From Rhizobium sp. ARZ01 (GTDB lineage Bacteria > Pseudomonadota > Alphaproteobacteria > Rhizobiales > Rhizobiaceae): a DNA stretch of 64,000 bases. Shown one piece after another: positions 43,958-52,433 of this stretch (position 1 is the stretch's first letter; each line of letters begins with the position of its first letter). The notes under the pieces were generated by a model. That model saw only the letters and a list, made by a program, of their open reading frames with translations, did no database searches and had not been told where the DNA came from. Position numbers and translations under genes: made by a program. The stretch lies in assembly GCF_014851675.1 (NCBI RefSeq), contig NZ_JACVAE010000004.1, positions 310,001 to 374,000 on the forward strand. The letters run 5' to 3'.

Positions 43958-45199
43958 CTACCTGCCTTCCGACTCGACAATGCCCTTGGTCAGGGTGCCG
44001 GTTGCTGGATATAGCGGAATCAGGCAGGCCTGAAGGGCGTGGTAGATGTCGCCCTTGCCGGAAAAAAGCGTGTAGCTCGGCGTTAGGTCCTCGGTCAGTT
44101 CCTCGTGCCAGCCGCCGCGCGCGCGGTCGATGAAATGACGGGAAATTCCGTCCCAGATCTTCCGGTACCAGGTTTCGTGGAACGCACTCGGCAGGTGCTC
44201 GCAGAGGAAGGCTGCTGCGCCCACACCCTCGGCCATCGGCCACCAAAGCTTGTGGCGCTTGGCGGGCTCGTCGCTCCAGTCGAGCGTGTAGAAGAAGCCG
44301 CTCTTTTCCTTGTCCCACCCGAGCTCGATCGACTGCGAAAACAGCGCCTTGGCCGCCTCCGGCATCCAGTCGTGTTTCCGGCCGCCGAGCACCCACAACT
44401 GCAAGATCAGCCGCGCCCATTCCAGCCAATGTCCGGGGGTCGTGCCGGACGGGCGGAACATCTCGTTGCCCTTGTAGTTCTTGTCGAGCACCCAGTTCTC
44501 GTCGAAGTGCTCCGGCACGCGAAAACCGCTCTCGGCAGCGCGGCGGCGGATGATCAGGTCGGCGATCCGTTCGGCGTTGCGCAGATAGTCCGCCTCGCCC
44601 GTAGCCTCAAAGGCTGCCATCAGCGCCTCGGTGAGGTGCATGTTGGAGTTCTGGCCGCGATAGCCCGGAACGGGGGACCAATCGGCGGCAAACTCCTCCG
44701 CGATGGCACCGTGCTTGTCCTCCCAGAACCGGGAGTTCAACACGTCAGTGACGTCCGCCAGCATGCGATCGGCGTCAGGGTGGCCTGCGAGTTTGGCGCT
44801 GGAAGCCGCCAGCAGGACGAATGCATGCCCGTATCCCTGTTTGGTCGAGTCGAGAGGGCCGGAGTTGTCGAGCGACCAGTAGTAGCCGCCGCGCCGGTGG
44901 TCGCGATGCTTCTCCCATAGATATCTCATCCCATGGTCGACGATGTCGTCGGAACCCGGGCGACCGAGCAGGCTGCCGATCGAGAAGCAATGCACCATGC
45001 GTGCCGTGGTGTGGATGCCACGGGTAGGGTTGCCGGGGTTCAACGGACGGCCGTCGACATCGAGTTCAAAAAAACCGCCGCCGGGATTGAATGTACTGTT
45101 CTGGAAGAAATCGAAGAGGCCGTTCGCCTGGTCCCAGAGCCACTGACGGTGGTAGGCCCGATTGCGCCAGGCGAGATCCAGTTGTCCGTTCGTGCCCAT
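43958..45199 (-). CDS. AGE-family sugar epimerase/isomerase (YihS/mannose-isomerase-like)
   Basis: A 413-residue (alpha/alpha)6-barrel protein. It has RGIHTTARMVHCFS, KQGYGHAFVLLAASS, GQNSNMHLTEALMAAFEATG and a late WHEELTEDLTPS. The conserved His and Arg pattern resembles aldose-ketose isomerases of the AGE group (mannose or sulfoquinovose isomerase) more than true N-acylglucosamine 2-epimerase, judged by eye. ATG 45199 is 5 nt after AGGAGG; a second ATG lies at 45202. A perfect 16-bp palindrome stands ~120 bp upstream. Confidence 0.8.
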   Translation of the reverse strand: MGTNGQLDLAWRNRAYHRQWLWDQANGLFDFFQNSTFNPGGGFFELDVDGRPLNPGNPTRGIHTTARMVHCFSIGSLLGRPGSDDIVDHGMRYLWEKHRDHRRGGYYWSLDNSGPLDSTKQGYGHAFVLLAASSAKLAGHPDADRMLADVTDVLNSRFWEDKHGAIAEEFAADWSPVPGYRGQNSNMHLTEALMAAFEATGEADYLRNAERIADLIIRRRAAESGFRVPEHFDENWVLDKNYKGNEMFRPSGTTPGHWLEWARLILQLWVLGGRKHDWMPEAAKALFSQSIELGWDKEKSGFFYTLDWSDEPAKRHKLWWPMAEGVGAAAFLCEHLPSAFHETWYRKIWDGISRHFIDRARGGWHEELTEDLTPSYTLFSGKGDIYHALQACLIPLYPATGTLTKGIVESEGR

Positions 45200-45321
45200 C
45201 ATGACCTCCTCGTGCTCTTCCATTTCACGGTGGGCGAACCCGCGGTGCGAGCCCTCGCTCGATCCCGCGGTGCCGACGGAATGGGAGGCACGTTATGGCT
45301 CAGAAAGGGTGGGTGAGCAAG

Positions 45322-45337
45322 TTTAAAACGTTTTAAA
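45322..45337. promoter_or_regulatory. Perfect 16-bp palindrome, LacI-type operator candidate
   Basis: TTTAAAACGTTTTAAA is its own reverse complement. It has a central CG as in many LacI/GalR-family operators. It lies ~120 bp upstream of the AGE-family start and ~90 bp past the end of the aldehyde dehydrogenase gene, so it most likely controls the former. No LacI-type gene is in the window. Confidence 0.55.
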
Positions 45338-45424
45338 ACGTGCGGCACTTGCCGCCCGATCAGTCATTAAATCTGGTTGCAAACCGATCTCCGCCGGATA
45401 CCGCCTTGCGATTGGCAGTGCCGC

Positions 45425-46903
45425 CTAATCCGTCAGATACCAGCCCCAGGGCTCGTCGCTTTCGAAAGCAGTTATCTGCTTTGTCTCCAGATAATTTGAC
45501 AGTCCCCAGCGACCCAGTTCACGGCCGATGCCGGACTGCTTGTAGCCGCCCCAGGGGGCTTCGGGGAAGGTGGGCTGTGAGCAGTTGATCCAGACGATAC
45601 CGGCGCGGAACGCCTTTGCGACGCGCTCGCAGCGGGCGCGGTCCTTCGACATGATGGCTGCGGCCAGGCCAAAGCGGCTGTCGTTGGCCAGCCGGATGGC
45701 ATCCTCTTCGTTACGGAAGGGCTTTACGCAGACGACGGGCCCGAAGATCTCTTCCTTCCAAACGAAGCTGTCCTCGGCCATGTCGGTGAGGATCGTCGGC
45801 TCCAGGAAGTAGCCGGTGTTGAGCCCCGCCGGGCGCTTTCCGCCGCCAGCGATCGTTGCGCCTTCCTTCTCGCCGCGCTCGATCGCGGCCAACACCTTCT
45901 CATATTGTCCCTTGGATACGAGCGGCCCAAGCAGCGTACCCTCTGCGAGTCCGTTGCCGATCCGGATCTTCGCGGCCTCTTCGACCAGTCGCTCCAAAAG
46001 CTTCGGATAGAGGCTCTCCTCGACCAGCACGCGCGAGGTTGCGGAGCAGACCTGGCCCTGGTTCCAGAAGATACCGAACATGATCCATTCGACGGCCTTG
46101 TCGAGGTCGCTGTCGGCGAAGACGACGAAGGGCGACTTGCCGCCGAGTTCCAGGCTGACGTTCTTGATGTCGCGCGCCGCCGTTGCCATGATCTTCGCGC
46201 CGGTCGGCACCGAGCCGGTGAAGGCGAGCTTGTCGATGCCGGGATGCTCGGCAAGCGGTTGGCCGGCATCGGCGCCGAGCCCCGTGACGATGTTGAGCAC
46301 GCCGGGCGGCAGGCCCGCTTCCTCGACGATCGCGCCGAGTTCCAGCGCCGTAAGCGGCGTCAGTTCCGAGGGTTTCAGTACCATCGTGCAGCCCGCGGCA
46401 AGGGCGGGCGCCACCTTCCAGGAGGCCATGAGAAGAGGATAGTTCCAGGGAATGATCGCGCCGGCAACGCCGATCGGATCCCGCACGACCTTGGCGGAAA
46501 AGCGTGGTTCGGCGAGCGCGATCTTTTCCTCCGGATTTTCGTCCAGTTCCTCGGCGAGCCCGGCATAGAAATTGAAGCAGCCGGCGGTGTCCTCCATGTC
46601 CCAGATCGCTTCCGGCAGCGGCTTGCCGTTGTCGCGCACCTCGATGCGGGCAAGCTCGTCCTTGCGGGAAAGGATGATCTCGGCAATGCGGCGAAGGAAT
46701 CCGGCACGCTCCTTACCCGTCAACTTCCGCCACGGCCCCTGGTCGAAGGCGCGGCGGGCGGCGCGCACTGCGTGATCGATGTCGCGGGCCGTTCCGGCGG
46801 GGGCGTTGAAGATCGTCTCCTCGGTGGCCGGGTCAATCACCGGGAAGGTACCACCCTCGGCCGGCACCACCCATTGTCCGTCGATGAAAAGTCTGTCGCG
46901 CAT
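45425..46903 (-). CDS. NAD(P)-dependent aldehyde dehydrogenase (betaine-aldehyde-like)
   Basis: A 492-residue ALDH. It has the cofactor loop IIPWNYPLLMA, FTGSVPTG (Rossmann Gly), general base E252 in LELGGKSP and nucleophile C286 in NQGQVCSAT. The ending PWGGYKQSGIGRELG is typical of ALDH9/10-type amino-aldehyde enzymes. The ATG at 46903 is chosen because MRDRLFIDGQWV is the usual ALDH start. It is the third gene of the leftward unit after the GntR regulator and a GT1, 83 bp from the GT1. Oxidation of an amine-derived aldehyde is likely. Confidence 0.88.
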   Translation of the reverse strand: MRDRLFIDGQWVVPAEGGTFPVIDPATEETIFNAPAGTARDIDHAVRAARRAFDQGPWRKLTGKERAGFLRRIAEIILSRKDELARIEVRDNGKPLPEAIWDMEDTAGCFNFYAGLAEELDENPEEKIALAEPRFSAKVVRDPIGVAGAIIPWNYPLLMASWKVAPALAAGCTMVLKPSELTPLTALELGAIVEEAGLPPGVLNIVTGLGADAGQPLAEHPGIDKLAFTGSVPTGAKIMATAARDIKNVSLELGGKSPFVVFADSDLDKAVEWIMFGIFWNQGQVCSATSRVLVEESLYPKLLERLVEEAAKIRIGNGLAEGTLLGPLVSKGQYEKVLAAIERGEKEGATIAGGGKRPAGLNTGYFLEPTILTDMAEDSFVWKEEIFGPVVCVKPFRNEEDAIRLANDSRFGLAAAIMSKDRARCERVAKAFRAGIVWINCSQPTFPEAPWGGYKQSGIGRELGRWGLSNYLETKQITAFESDEPWGWYLTD

Positions 46904-46986
46904 GTTCGTTCCCACCCTTGTTCTATTATTTGTGCCCGTATTTGTGCCCGGTGCGTCGACCATCGAGGGCCGGAGCACCAAAAGAT

Positions 46987-48291
46987 CTAACCGGATGCTC
47001 GCAGGATCCCGCCCACGTTGCCCGCTACCTTCAGGATTTCCTCCGCCGCATGGGTAGCGCCCCCTGCGGCCTGCATGATTATCGCGTTTGCCTTCAGGCG
47101 GGCTTTCATCGCCTCATCGCAAACAAGATTGCGGATTGCATCGGCAAGTTCGGCATCCGTCCAGCCGTAGCGATCGAGCTTGCGTCCAACGCCTGCCTCG
47201 GCGGCGCGGGTGGCATTGTCGTGCCCGTCCCAGCAATAGGGCATCACCAGCGAGGGGACGCCGTAAAAGAGCGCCTCGCAGAAGGAATTATTGCCGCCGT
47301 GATGGATGAAGAGACTCGCCTGCTCGACGACCGAGGGCTGCGGAAACCAGCTGTCGATGAAGACATTGTCCGGCACCTCGCGATACTCGTCCCGCCAGTG
47401 GCCGGCATTGACGAGGAAGCGGTAGGGGAGGGTGGCGAACACCTCGATCATCCGCTTCATCATTGCAACGTCCATCGCCCCCAGCGAGCCGAAGCTCGTG
47501 AGCACCAGCGGCGCATCGTTGTGGCTGGCAAAGCGCGGGGCCAAATAGGGCGTCTCATGGCGCACGCAGCCGTCGAGGAAGATGAATTTTTTCGGATCCA
47601 GTGGCACCTGTCGCTCATGGCGAATGATCGTAGGCGCCAGCAGCAGGTTCAGCCAGGGCGAGGCCGAAAGGAAGTTCGAGCTCTCCAACGGCTTCAGGCC
47701 GCAGTCAGTCAAGAACGCGGAGAAGCGCCGGTGGGCAGGTGCCGTTACACGTTCGTAATCCTTCGCAAAGGCCTGCCAGTCCGGGCCGGGCGTCTCACCG
47801 CAGCCCGAGAGATAGGGCGGTATGCATGGATCCGGCACCTCCGTTTCGGCGCACGACACGACACGGATCCAGGGGACGCCGGCATTCGCGATCGCCGGAA
47901 ACATTACGACGTTGTCGAGCACGATCGCATCCGGCTTCAGCCGCGACAGTAATTGGCGCAACGGTGCCTCGACGCGGATTGCAGTGTCGACGATCGCGTC
48001 CCAGGTCGGGCCGACATAGCTTTCGAGTTGTTCGAACGGAGATTGCCGGAAGGCGCCTTGATGGCGTTCGATGAAGTCGTTCCAGTCGGTCGGTGGACCG
48101 GACGCATCGTCGGTCAGCTGATACTCGGGAAATCCGTACTCGGCAAAAACGCCTGAGAAGCCCGGATGACAGATGAAGACCGGACGCGCGCCGAGCCGGC
48201 GCAGTTCCTGCGCGATGCCGACGCAATTGAGCGCCGCGCCGAAGCTCGCTTCGGGAAAGAGGGCGATGGTCTTCTGGTGGGGCATGGGCAT
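46987..48291 (-). CDS. GT1-type (UGT/MGT-like) glycosyltransferase, copy A
   Basis: A 434-residue soluble GT-B protein. N-terminal TIALFPEASFGAALNCVGIA is the acceptor-side loop. Then come LTSFGSLGAMDV and the donor-binding block IDSWFPQPSVVEQASLFIHH and GGNNSFCEALFYG, similar to the PSPG region of UDP-glycosyltransferases. It is a clear paralogue of 53545-54837 (both have SGCGE, FGSLGA, HHGGNNSF, WDGHDNATR). The ATG overlaps the GntR stop by 1 nt (TGATG). It probably glycosylates a small molecule; a phosphorylase-like role is also possible. Confidence 0.8.
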   Translation of the reverse strand: MPMPHQKTIALFPEASFGAALNCVGIAQELRRLGARPVFICHPGFSGVFAEYGFPEYQLTDDASGPPTDWNDFIERHQGAFRQSPFEQLESYVGPTWDAIVDTAIRVEAPLRQLLSRLKPDAIVLDNVVMFPAIANAGVPWIRVVSCAETEVPDPCIPPYLSGCGETPGPDWQAFAKDYERVTAPAHRRFSAFLTDCGLKPLESSNFLSASPWLNLLLAPTIIRHERQVPLDPKKFIFLDGCVRHETPYLAPRFASHNDAPLVLTSFGSLGAMDVAMMKRMIEVFATLPYRFLVNAGHWRDEYREVPDNVFIDSWFPQPSVVEQASLFIHHGGNNSFCEALFYGVPSLVMPYCWDGHDNATRAAEAGVGRKLDRYGWTDAELADAIRNLVCDEAMKARLKANAIIMQAAGGATHAAEEILKVAGNVGGILRASG

Positions 48292-49223
48292 CAACGCGAA
48301 ACGAGTTTGAAGGCGGGGGGCACGCCACGGCCGGCAAGGCGCGGTCGCTGTTGGCGGGAAAGTTGCAGATGCACGCGCATCAGGTCCGCCGCAAGCTCCA
48401 TCTGGCCGCGTTCGATCTGTTCAAGGATTTGCAGGTGCTCGAGGTTCGACTGCAACAGCCGGAAGGCCGCGACATGCCCGACCGACGGGATGGCGCGGCG
48501 TCGGCGGTGATGATTGACAAGCGTCTCAGCCATGAAGGGGTTGCCGCAACTCCTGGCGACCAGCGTGTGAAAGTCGAAATCGGTGCGCTCGAAGAGTTTG
48601 CGATCGAACGTCGCTTCACTCATTCCCTTTAGGAGCAGCATGGATTGGCGCAGTGACGTCAGCGCCGGCAGGTCGCGGCGGAAGTCTGGCAGCGTCAGCG
48701 CCAAGGGTTCGGTCGCGAGCCGGAACTCGTAGCTCTTGGCTGTCGCGTCGCCGCTGATGGCAAACTGCTTCAACAACCACTGCTGGCCGGCTCCGCGTTC
48801 GGCGAGGTTCTCCTCGGCCAGTTTCATCAGCGCATTTTGTACCGTCTGGCGCGAGACCTCGTAGCGTCGCTGCAGGGAGGCGACCGTCTGCATCTCGGCG
48901 ATGCGTCCGGCGGCGAGGTCGCGCAAGATTGCGCCGTACATTTCGCTTTCACTGTCGCCCTCCGGCGTGTCGTCCAACCGCGCGGTGACGATGGGATCGA
49001 CGGCAAGCACATAGCCGCCTTCTTGCTCTGTTGTCACCAGTCCCCGTTCTGCAAGTACTTGAAGTGCCTTGCGGATCGGGGTTCGCGAGACGTTGCAGAG
49101 TGACGCGATAGCCTGTTCGGCCAGCCGTTCGCCCCGCGAAATTCCGCGCTCACCGGCGATGTCCAGTATTTTTTGCGCCAATTCGACATGGCGATAATTG
49201 GGCCGTTTCGTCTCGGAGTTCAT
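48291..49223 (-). CDS. GntR-family regulator with two winged-helix segments
   Basis: A 310-residue regulator. The first GntR winged helix is at residues ~14-70 (LAEQAIASLCNVSRTPIRKA then LQVLAERGLV). A second similar segment lies at ~95-145 (RIAEMQTVASLQRRYEVSRQ then TVQNALMKLAEENL). A helical FCD-like effector domain follows (DFDFHTLVARSCGNPF, then HRRRRAIP). The ATG at 49223 is chosen; an upstream ATG at 49280 is possible. It is divergent from the importer operon and first in the leftward unit, so it most likely controls both. Confidence 0.82.
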   Translation of the reverse strand: MNSETKRPNYRHVELAQKILDIAGERGISRGERLAEQAIASLCNVSRTPIRKALQVLAERGLVTTEQEGGYVLAVDPIVTARLDDTPEGDSESEMYGAILRDLAAGRIAEMQTVASLQRRYEVSRQTVQNALMKLAEENLAERGAGQQWLLKQFAISGDATAKSYEFRLATEPLALTLPDFRRDLPALTSLRQSMLLLKGMSEATFDRKLFERTDFDFHTLVARSCGNPFMAETLVNHHRRRRAIPSVGHVAAFRLLQSNLEHLQILEQIERGQMELAADLMRVHLQLSRQQRPRLAGRGVPPAFKLVSR

Positions 49224-49329
49224 GCGCTCAATCGGGCCTCCATCGCCGCGCATGCTGCCCGTTGTGCCGGCATTTCGCAAGCCTTCCAGCGCGCATTTTA
49301 TGCAGTTACCACTTTTGCAAGAATCCCTA

Positions 49330-49356
49330 TTGACGTATTTTTTTTATAATTAATAC
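49330..49356 (+). promoter_or_regulatory. Candidate promoter of the importer operon
   Basis: TTGACG (49330-49335) and TAATAC (49351-49356) lie in a T/A-rich patch, with 15 bp between them, a little short for sigma70. The start codon is at 49443. The whole 49224-49442 region separates two divergent units and probably also holds GntR operators. Confidence 0.35.
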
Positions 49357-49442
49357 TGCGAAGTCGATGCAGCGAAGAGTTCGGACTAACCGGCGAGCGC
49401 ATCGCAGAGGCCAGGAACAAAATCAAACAAGGGAGTTTTTTC

Positions 49443-50501
49443 GTGAGAGCGAAAAAAGGAACGGGCGCATTGTGCGCAGCCGCGGCCTTCGTTGCCGCAA
49501 GCCTGACCGCGGGGACGGCGTCGGCCGTCGATCTCGTGATTTCCAATTGGGACGGCTACATGGCGAAGGACATCGCCGAGAGCTTCAAGGCCGCGACCGG
49601 CCTGGAGATCGAGGTGGTCAACCACGCCACCAACGAAGAGATCATGGGCAAGATCATGGCCGGCCAGGGCAAGGGCTATGACGTGGTCTTCGTATCCTCG
49701 CCTTTTGCCGAAGTGTTGAACCACCAGGGGCTGGTCGAGCCGCTGGACAAGGCGGCGATCCCGAACCTTGCCAATCTCTATCCGGAAGCGGCAAGCCTCG
49801 CCTATGACCCGGGCAACGCTTTCTCGGTCCCCTATACGTGGGGCACGACCGGCCTCTGCTACCGTTCCGACAAGGTCAGCACCGCACCCGACAGCTGGAT
49901 GAACCTGCTGCAGCCATCGGACGACCTGAAGGGCAAGACGACGATGCTTGCCACCGATCGCTGGTTGATGGGCGCAGGCCTGCTTGCCAAGGGCTATTCG
50001 GTCAACGAGACCGACCCCGCAAAGATCAACGAAGCGCGTGATCTGCTGATCGAGGCGAAGAAGACGCTGCTCGCCTATGACGACACGACCTTCTATTCCA
50101 AGCTCGTCTCCGGCGAAGCTTCGCTCGTGCATGCCTGGGACGGCTGGTGCAACTACGGCATCGCCGAGAACAAGGACATCAAGTTCGTCGTGCCGAAGGA
50201 AGGCTCCGATCTCTGGATCGACACCATCGTTGTAATGAAAAACTCCGAGAACAAGGAAAACGCGATGAAGTTCATCAACTTCATCCTGGACGCCAAGAAC
50301 CACGCCTGGGCGGCGGAGAACATCCTCTACAAGGTGCCGAACAAGGCAGCGATGGAAAGCCTGCCGGCCGCACTCGGCGAGCAATATCCGAACATGAGGA
50401 TGCCGCCGGATGAGCTCGTCAAGTACGAGCTTCTGCGTGACCTCGGCCCGACGCAGAAGGACTATTCGCGCGCCGTGAGCGAGATCAAGGCGGCGAACTG
50501 A
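49443..50501 (+). CDS. Polyamine-type ABC transporter substrate-binding protein (PotD/PotF-like)
   Basis: A 352-residue periplasmic protein. It has a signal peptide (residues ~1-28, ending TAGTASA before VDLVISNW). ISNWDGYM, the cleft motif FSVPYTWGTTGL and EASLVHAWDGW follow. These are in the positions of the PotD/PotF amine-contacting Trp, Tyr and Asp residues. The start is GTG after AAGGGAG. First gene of a ten-gene rightward run. Spermidine/putrescine-like ligands are typical for the family; the real ligand may be a derivative. Confidence 0.88.
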   Translation: MRAKKGTGALCAAAAFVAASLTAGTASAVDLVISNWDGYMAKDIAESFKAATGLEIEVVNHATNEEIMGKIMAGQGKGYDVVFVSSPFAEVLNHQGLVEPLDKAAIPNLANLYPEAASLAYDPGNAFSVPYTWGTTGLCYRSDKVSTAPDSWMNLLQPSDDLKGKTTMLATDRWLMGAGLLAKGYSVNETDPAKINEARDLLIEAKKTLLAYDDTTFYSKLVSGEASLVHAWDGWCNYGIAENKDIKFVVPKEGSDLWIDTIVVMKNSENKENAMKFINFILDAKNHAWAAENILYKVPNKAAMESLPAALGEQYPNMRMPPDELVKYELLRDLGPTQKDYSRAVSEIKAAN

Positions 50502-50508
50502 TAGGCCC

Positions 50509-50540
50509 GCTCCTTCTCTCCGCTTGCGGGGAGAAGGAGC
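50509..50540. repeat. RIME-like palindrome
   Basis: GCTCCTTCTC (50509-50518) is matched by GAGAAGGAGC (50531-50540), with nearly complete pairing through to the TT loop. The purine/pyrimidine-rich arms and the CCGCTTGCGG core match rhizobial intergenic mosaic elements. It sits 8 bp after the binding-protein stop and could attenuate downstream transcription, as is common for high binding-protein to permease ratios. Confidence 0.7.
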
Positions 50541-50599
50541 CACCAGACAGGCAAAGCCAGTCCCATAGGCCGGCGATCCCGTTGAGTTTGACCCTGGAC

Positions 50600-50624
50600 C
50601 CTCTCTCCACAAGCCGGAGAGAGG
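50600..50624. repeat. RIME-like palindrome, second hairpin
   Basis: CCTCTCTCC (50600-50608) pairs with GGAGAGAGG (50616-50624) around a 7-nt loop. Together with 50509-50540 it makes a two-hairpin RIME-like element between the binding-protein and permease genes. Confidence 0.65.
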
Positions 50625-50724
50625 ACGCTGGCGGCATGCCCGGTGCGACTACGTCTTCCCGATCAAAGAACTGGCGCATCGTGGCGCCGCTTCCTCACGC
50701 AATGACAGCAAGGCGACTATCGAC

Positions 50725-51588
50725 GTGTCCTTCAATACCACCAGACCGAACCTGCTCGCCGCGCCCGGCGTCGCCTGGCTCGTCACCTTCATGGTGGTGC
50801 CATGCCTGCTGGTGCTCTCCTACGCCTTCTTCATGCGCGGCGTCTGGGGTGGGATCGACTACACCTTCACGCTGGAAAACTTCGCCCGGGTCGCCGATCC
50901 GCTCTATGCGAAGATTTTCCTGAACTCGGCGCGCATTGCCTTGACTACCACGCTCATTGCAATCCTGATTGCCTATCCTGCTGCCTACGCGATCTCACGT
51001 GCGCCCCGCTTGCGCCAGCCGATCCTGCTGTTCTTCGCTGTGTTGCCCTTCTGGAGCAACTATCTGATCCGCACCTATGCCTGGATCGTGCTCCTCAACC
51101 GCGAAGGGCTGATCAACAACCTGTTGCGGGCCATGGGCTATACCGGCGAGCCACTGTCGCTTCTTTATACCGAAGCCGCCGTCATTACCGGTCTGGTCTA
51201 CAACTACCTGCCTTTCGTGATCCTGGCGATCTACTCGACGCTGTCGCGGCTCAACCCGGAATTGATGGAGGCCTCGCGCGACCTCGGTGCCGGCCCGATC
51301 CGTACCTTCTGGCGCGTTACACTGCCGCTGACGATGCCCGGCGTTGCTGCCGGCGGAGTCTTTGTGTTTGTCCTCTCGATCGGCAACTTCGTCACGCCTG
51401 CGCTGCTCGGTGGCGGCCGCTTCCAGATGGTCGGCAATCTTGTCTACGACCAGTTCCTGACTGCCAATGACTGGCCGTTTGGCGCAGCCCTCGGGATGGC
51501 GCTGATTGCCACGATGATCGTTCTCCTCTTCGCGCAGGCCCGGGCGACCGCGCATGCGAGCGGCGAGCGCAAGGGAGCGACGGCATGA
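50725..51588 (+). CDS. Polyamine-type ABC transporter permease (PotB-like)
   Basis: A 287-residue inner-membrane permease of about six helices. The EAA loop is EASRDLGAGPIRTFWRVTLP. The N-terminal LAAPGVAWLVTFMVVPCLLV is typical of PotB. The start is GTG at 50725; no better ATG is in frame. It ends in an ATGA overlap with the next permease gene. Confidence 0.88.
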   Translation: MSFNTTRPNLLAAPGVAWLVTFMVVPCLLVLSYAFFMRGVWGGIDYTFTLENFARVADPLYAKIFLNSARIALTTTLIAILIAYPAAYAISRAPRLRQPILLFFAVLPFWSNYLIRTYAWIVLLNREGLINNLLRAMGYTGEPLSLLYTEAAVITGLVYNYLPFVILAIYSTLSRLNPELMEASRDLGAGPIRTFWRVTLPLTMPGVAAGGVFVFVLSIGNFVTPALLGGGRFQMVGNLVYDQFLTANDWPFGAALGMALIATMIVLLFAQARATAHASGERKGATA

Positions 51589-52433
51589 GCGAACACGCCG
51601 CAGCCAACAGCATGACGTCGGTCCAGGAGACAGTCACCAAGGCGCTCCCGAGTGCGTTTCGCCGTAAGCTGCCGGGACGTATCGTGCTACTCCTTGTCTT
51701 CGGCTTCCTCTACTTGCCGATCGCAGTGCTGGTGATGCTGTCCTTCAACGACAGCGGACTGCCGACATCCTGGTCTGGCTTCTCAACCCGCTGGTATGCC
51801 GCTCTGCTCGGCAACTCCGAGATCCTCCATGCGGCCTGGAACACGCTGGTCGTCGCCGTCTTCGCCACCCTCATTTCCACGATCCTCGGCACGCTGCTGG
51901 CGCTCGGCATGGAGACCCGGCGTCGCAAGAGCAACGGGCTGGAAGCCTTGGCCTTCGCGCCAATGGTCATACCGGACATCGTGCTGGCCGTGGCACTCCT
52001 GACGTTCTTTTCGCGGTTGAACCTGACGATGGGGCTGCACACAATCATTGTCAGCCACGTCGTCTTCGATCTCGCCTTCGTCTGCTCGGTGGTGCGCGCA
52101 AGGCTGAAGAATTTCGACTTCTCGATCGTCGAGGCCTCGCGCGATCTCGGCGCGTCCGGCTGGACGACCTTCTGGCGCATCACCTTCCCGGTGCTGCTGC
52201 CGGCGATCGTCGCTGGCAGCCTGCTCGCCTTCACGCTGTCGGTCGACGAATTCATCATCGCGTTTTTCACCGCGGGCGCCGGCCGCTCCTCGATCACCCT
52301 TCCCATGCAGATCTACTCGATGATCCGGTTCGGCATCACGCCCGAGGTCAATGCGCTCGCCACGATCGTCATGGGCGTCAGCGCGACCGCGCTGATGATC
52401 TCGCAATGGCTCAACAAAGAACAGGTCCAATGA
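51585..52433 (+). CDS. Polyamine-type ABC transporter permease (PotC-like)
   Basis: A 282-residue inner-membrane permease with about six helices and the EAA loop EASRDLGASGWTTFWRITFP. SFNDSGLPTSWSGFSTRWYA matches the conserved PotC N-terminal periplasmic segment. It is coupled by ATGA to the genes on both sides. Confidence 0.9.
   Translation: MSEHAAANSMTSVQETVTKALPSAFRRKLPGRIVLLLVFGFLYLPIAVLVMLSFNDSGLPTSWSGFSTRWYAALLGNSEILHAAWNTLVVAVFATLISTILGTLLALGMETRRRKSNGLEALAFAPMVIPDIVLAVALLTFFSRLNLTMGLHTIIVSHVVFDLAFVCSVVRARLKNFDFSIVEASRDLGASGWTTFWRITFPVLLPAIVAGSLLAFTLSVDEFIIAFFTAGAGRSSITLPMQIYSMIRFGITPEVNALATIVMGVSATALMISQWLNKEQVQ

Noticed and set aside
38923..46903. A sulfoquinovose or aldonate catabolic pathway from the IlvD, AGE and ALDH genes
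   Set aside because: They are in separate units with other genes between, and no sugar importer, lactonase or aldolase is present.
45905..47952. Two long plus-strand frames (361 and 344 codons)
   Set aside because: They are antisense to the ALDH and GT1 genes, whose protein motifs are clear.
49386..50612. A 408-codon minus-strand frame
   Set aside because: Antisense to the substrate-binding protein, which has a signal peptide and PotD-like motifs; no family resemblance in the antisense frame.
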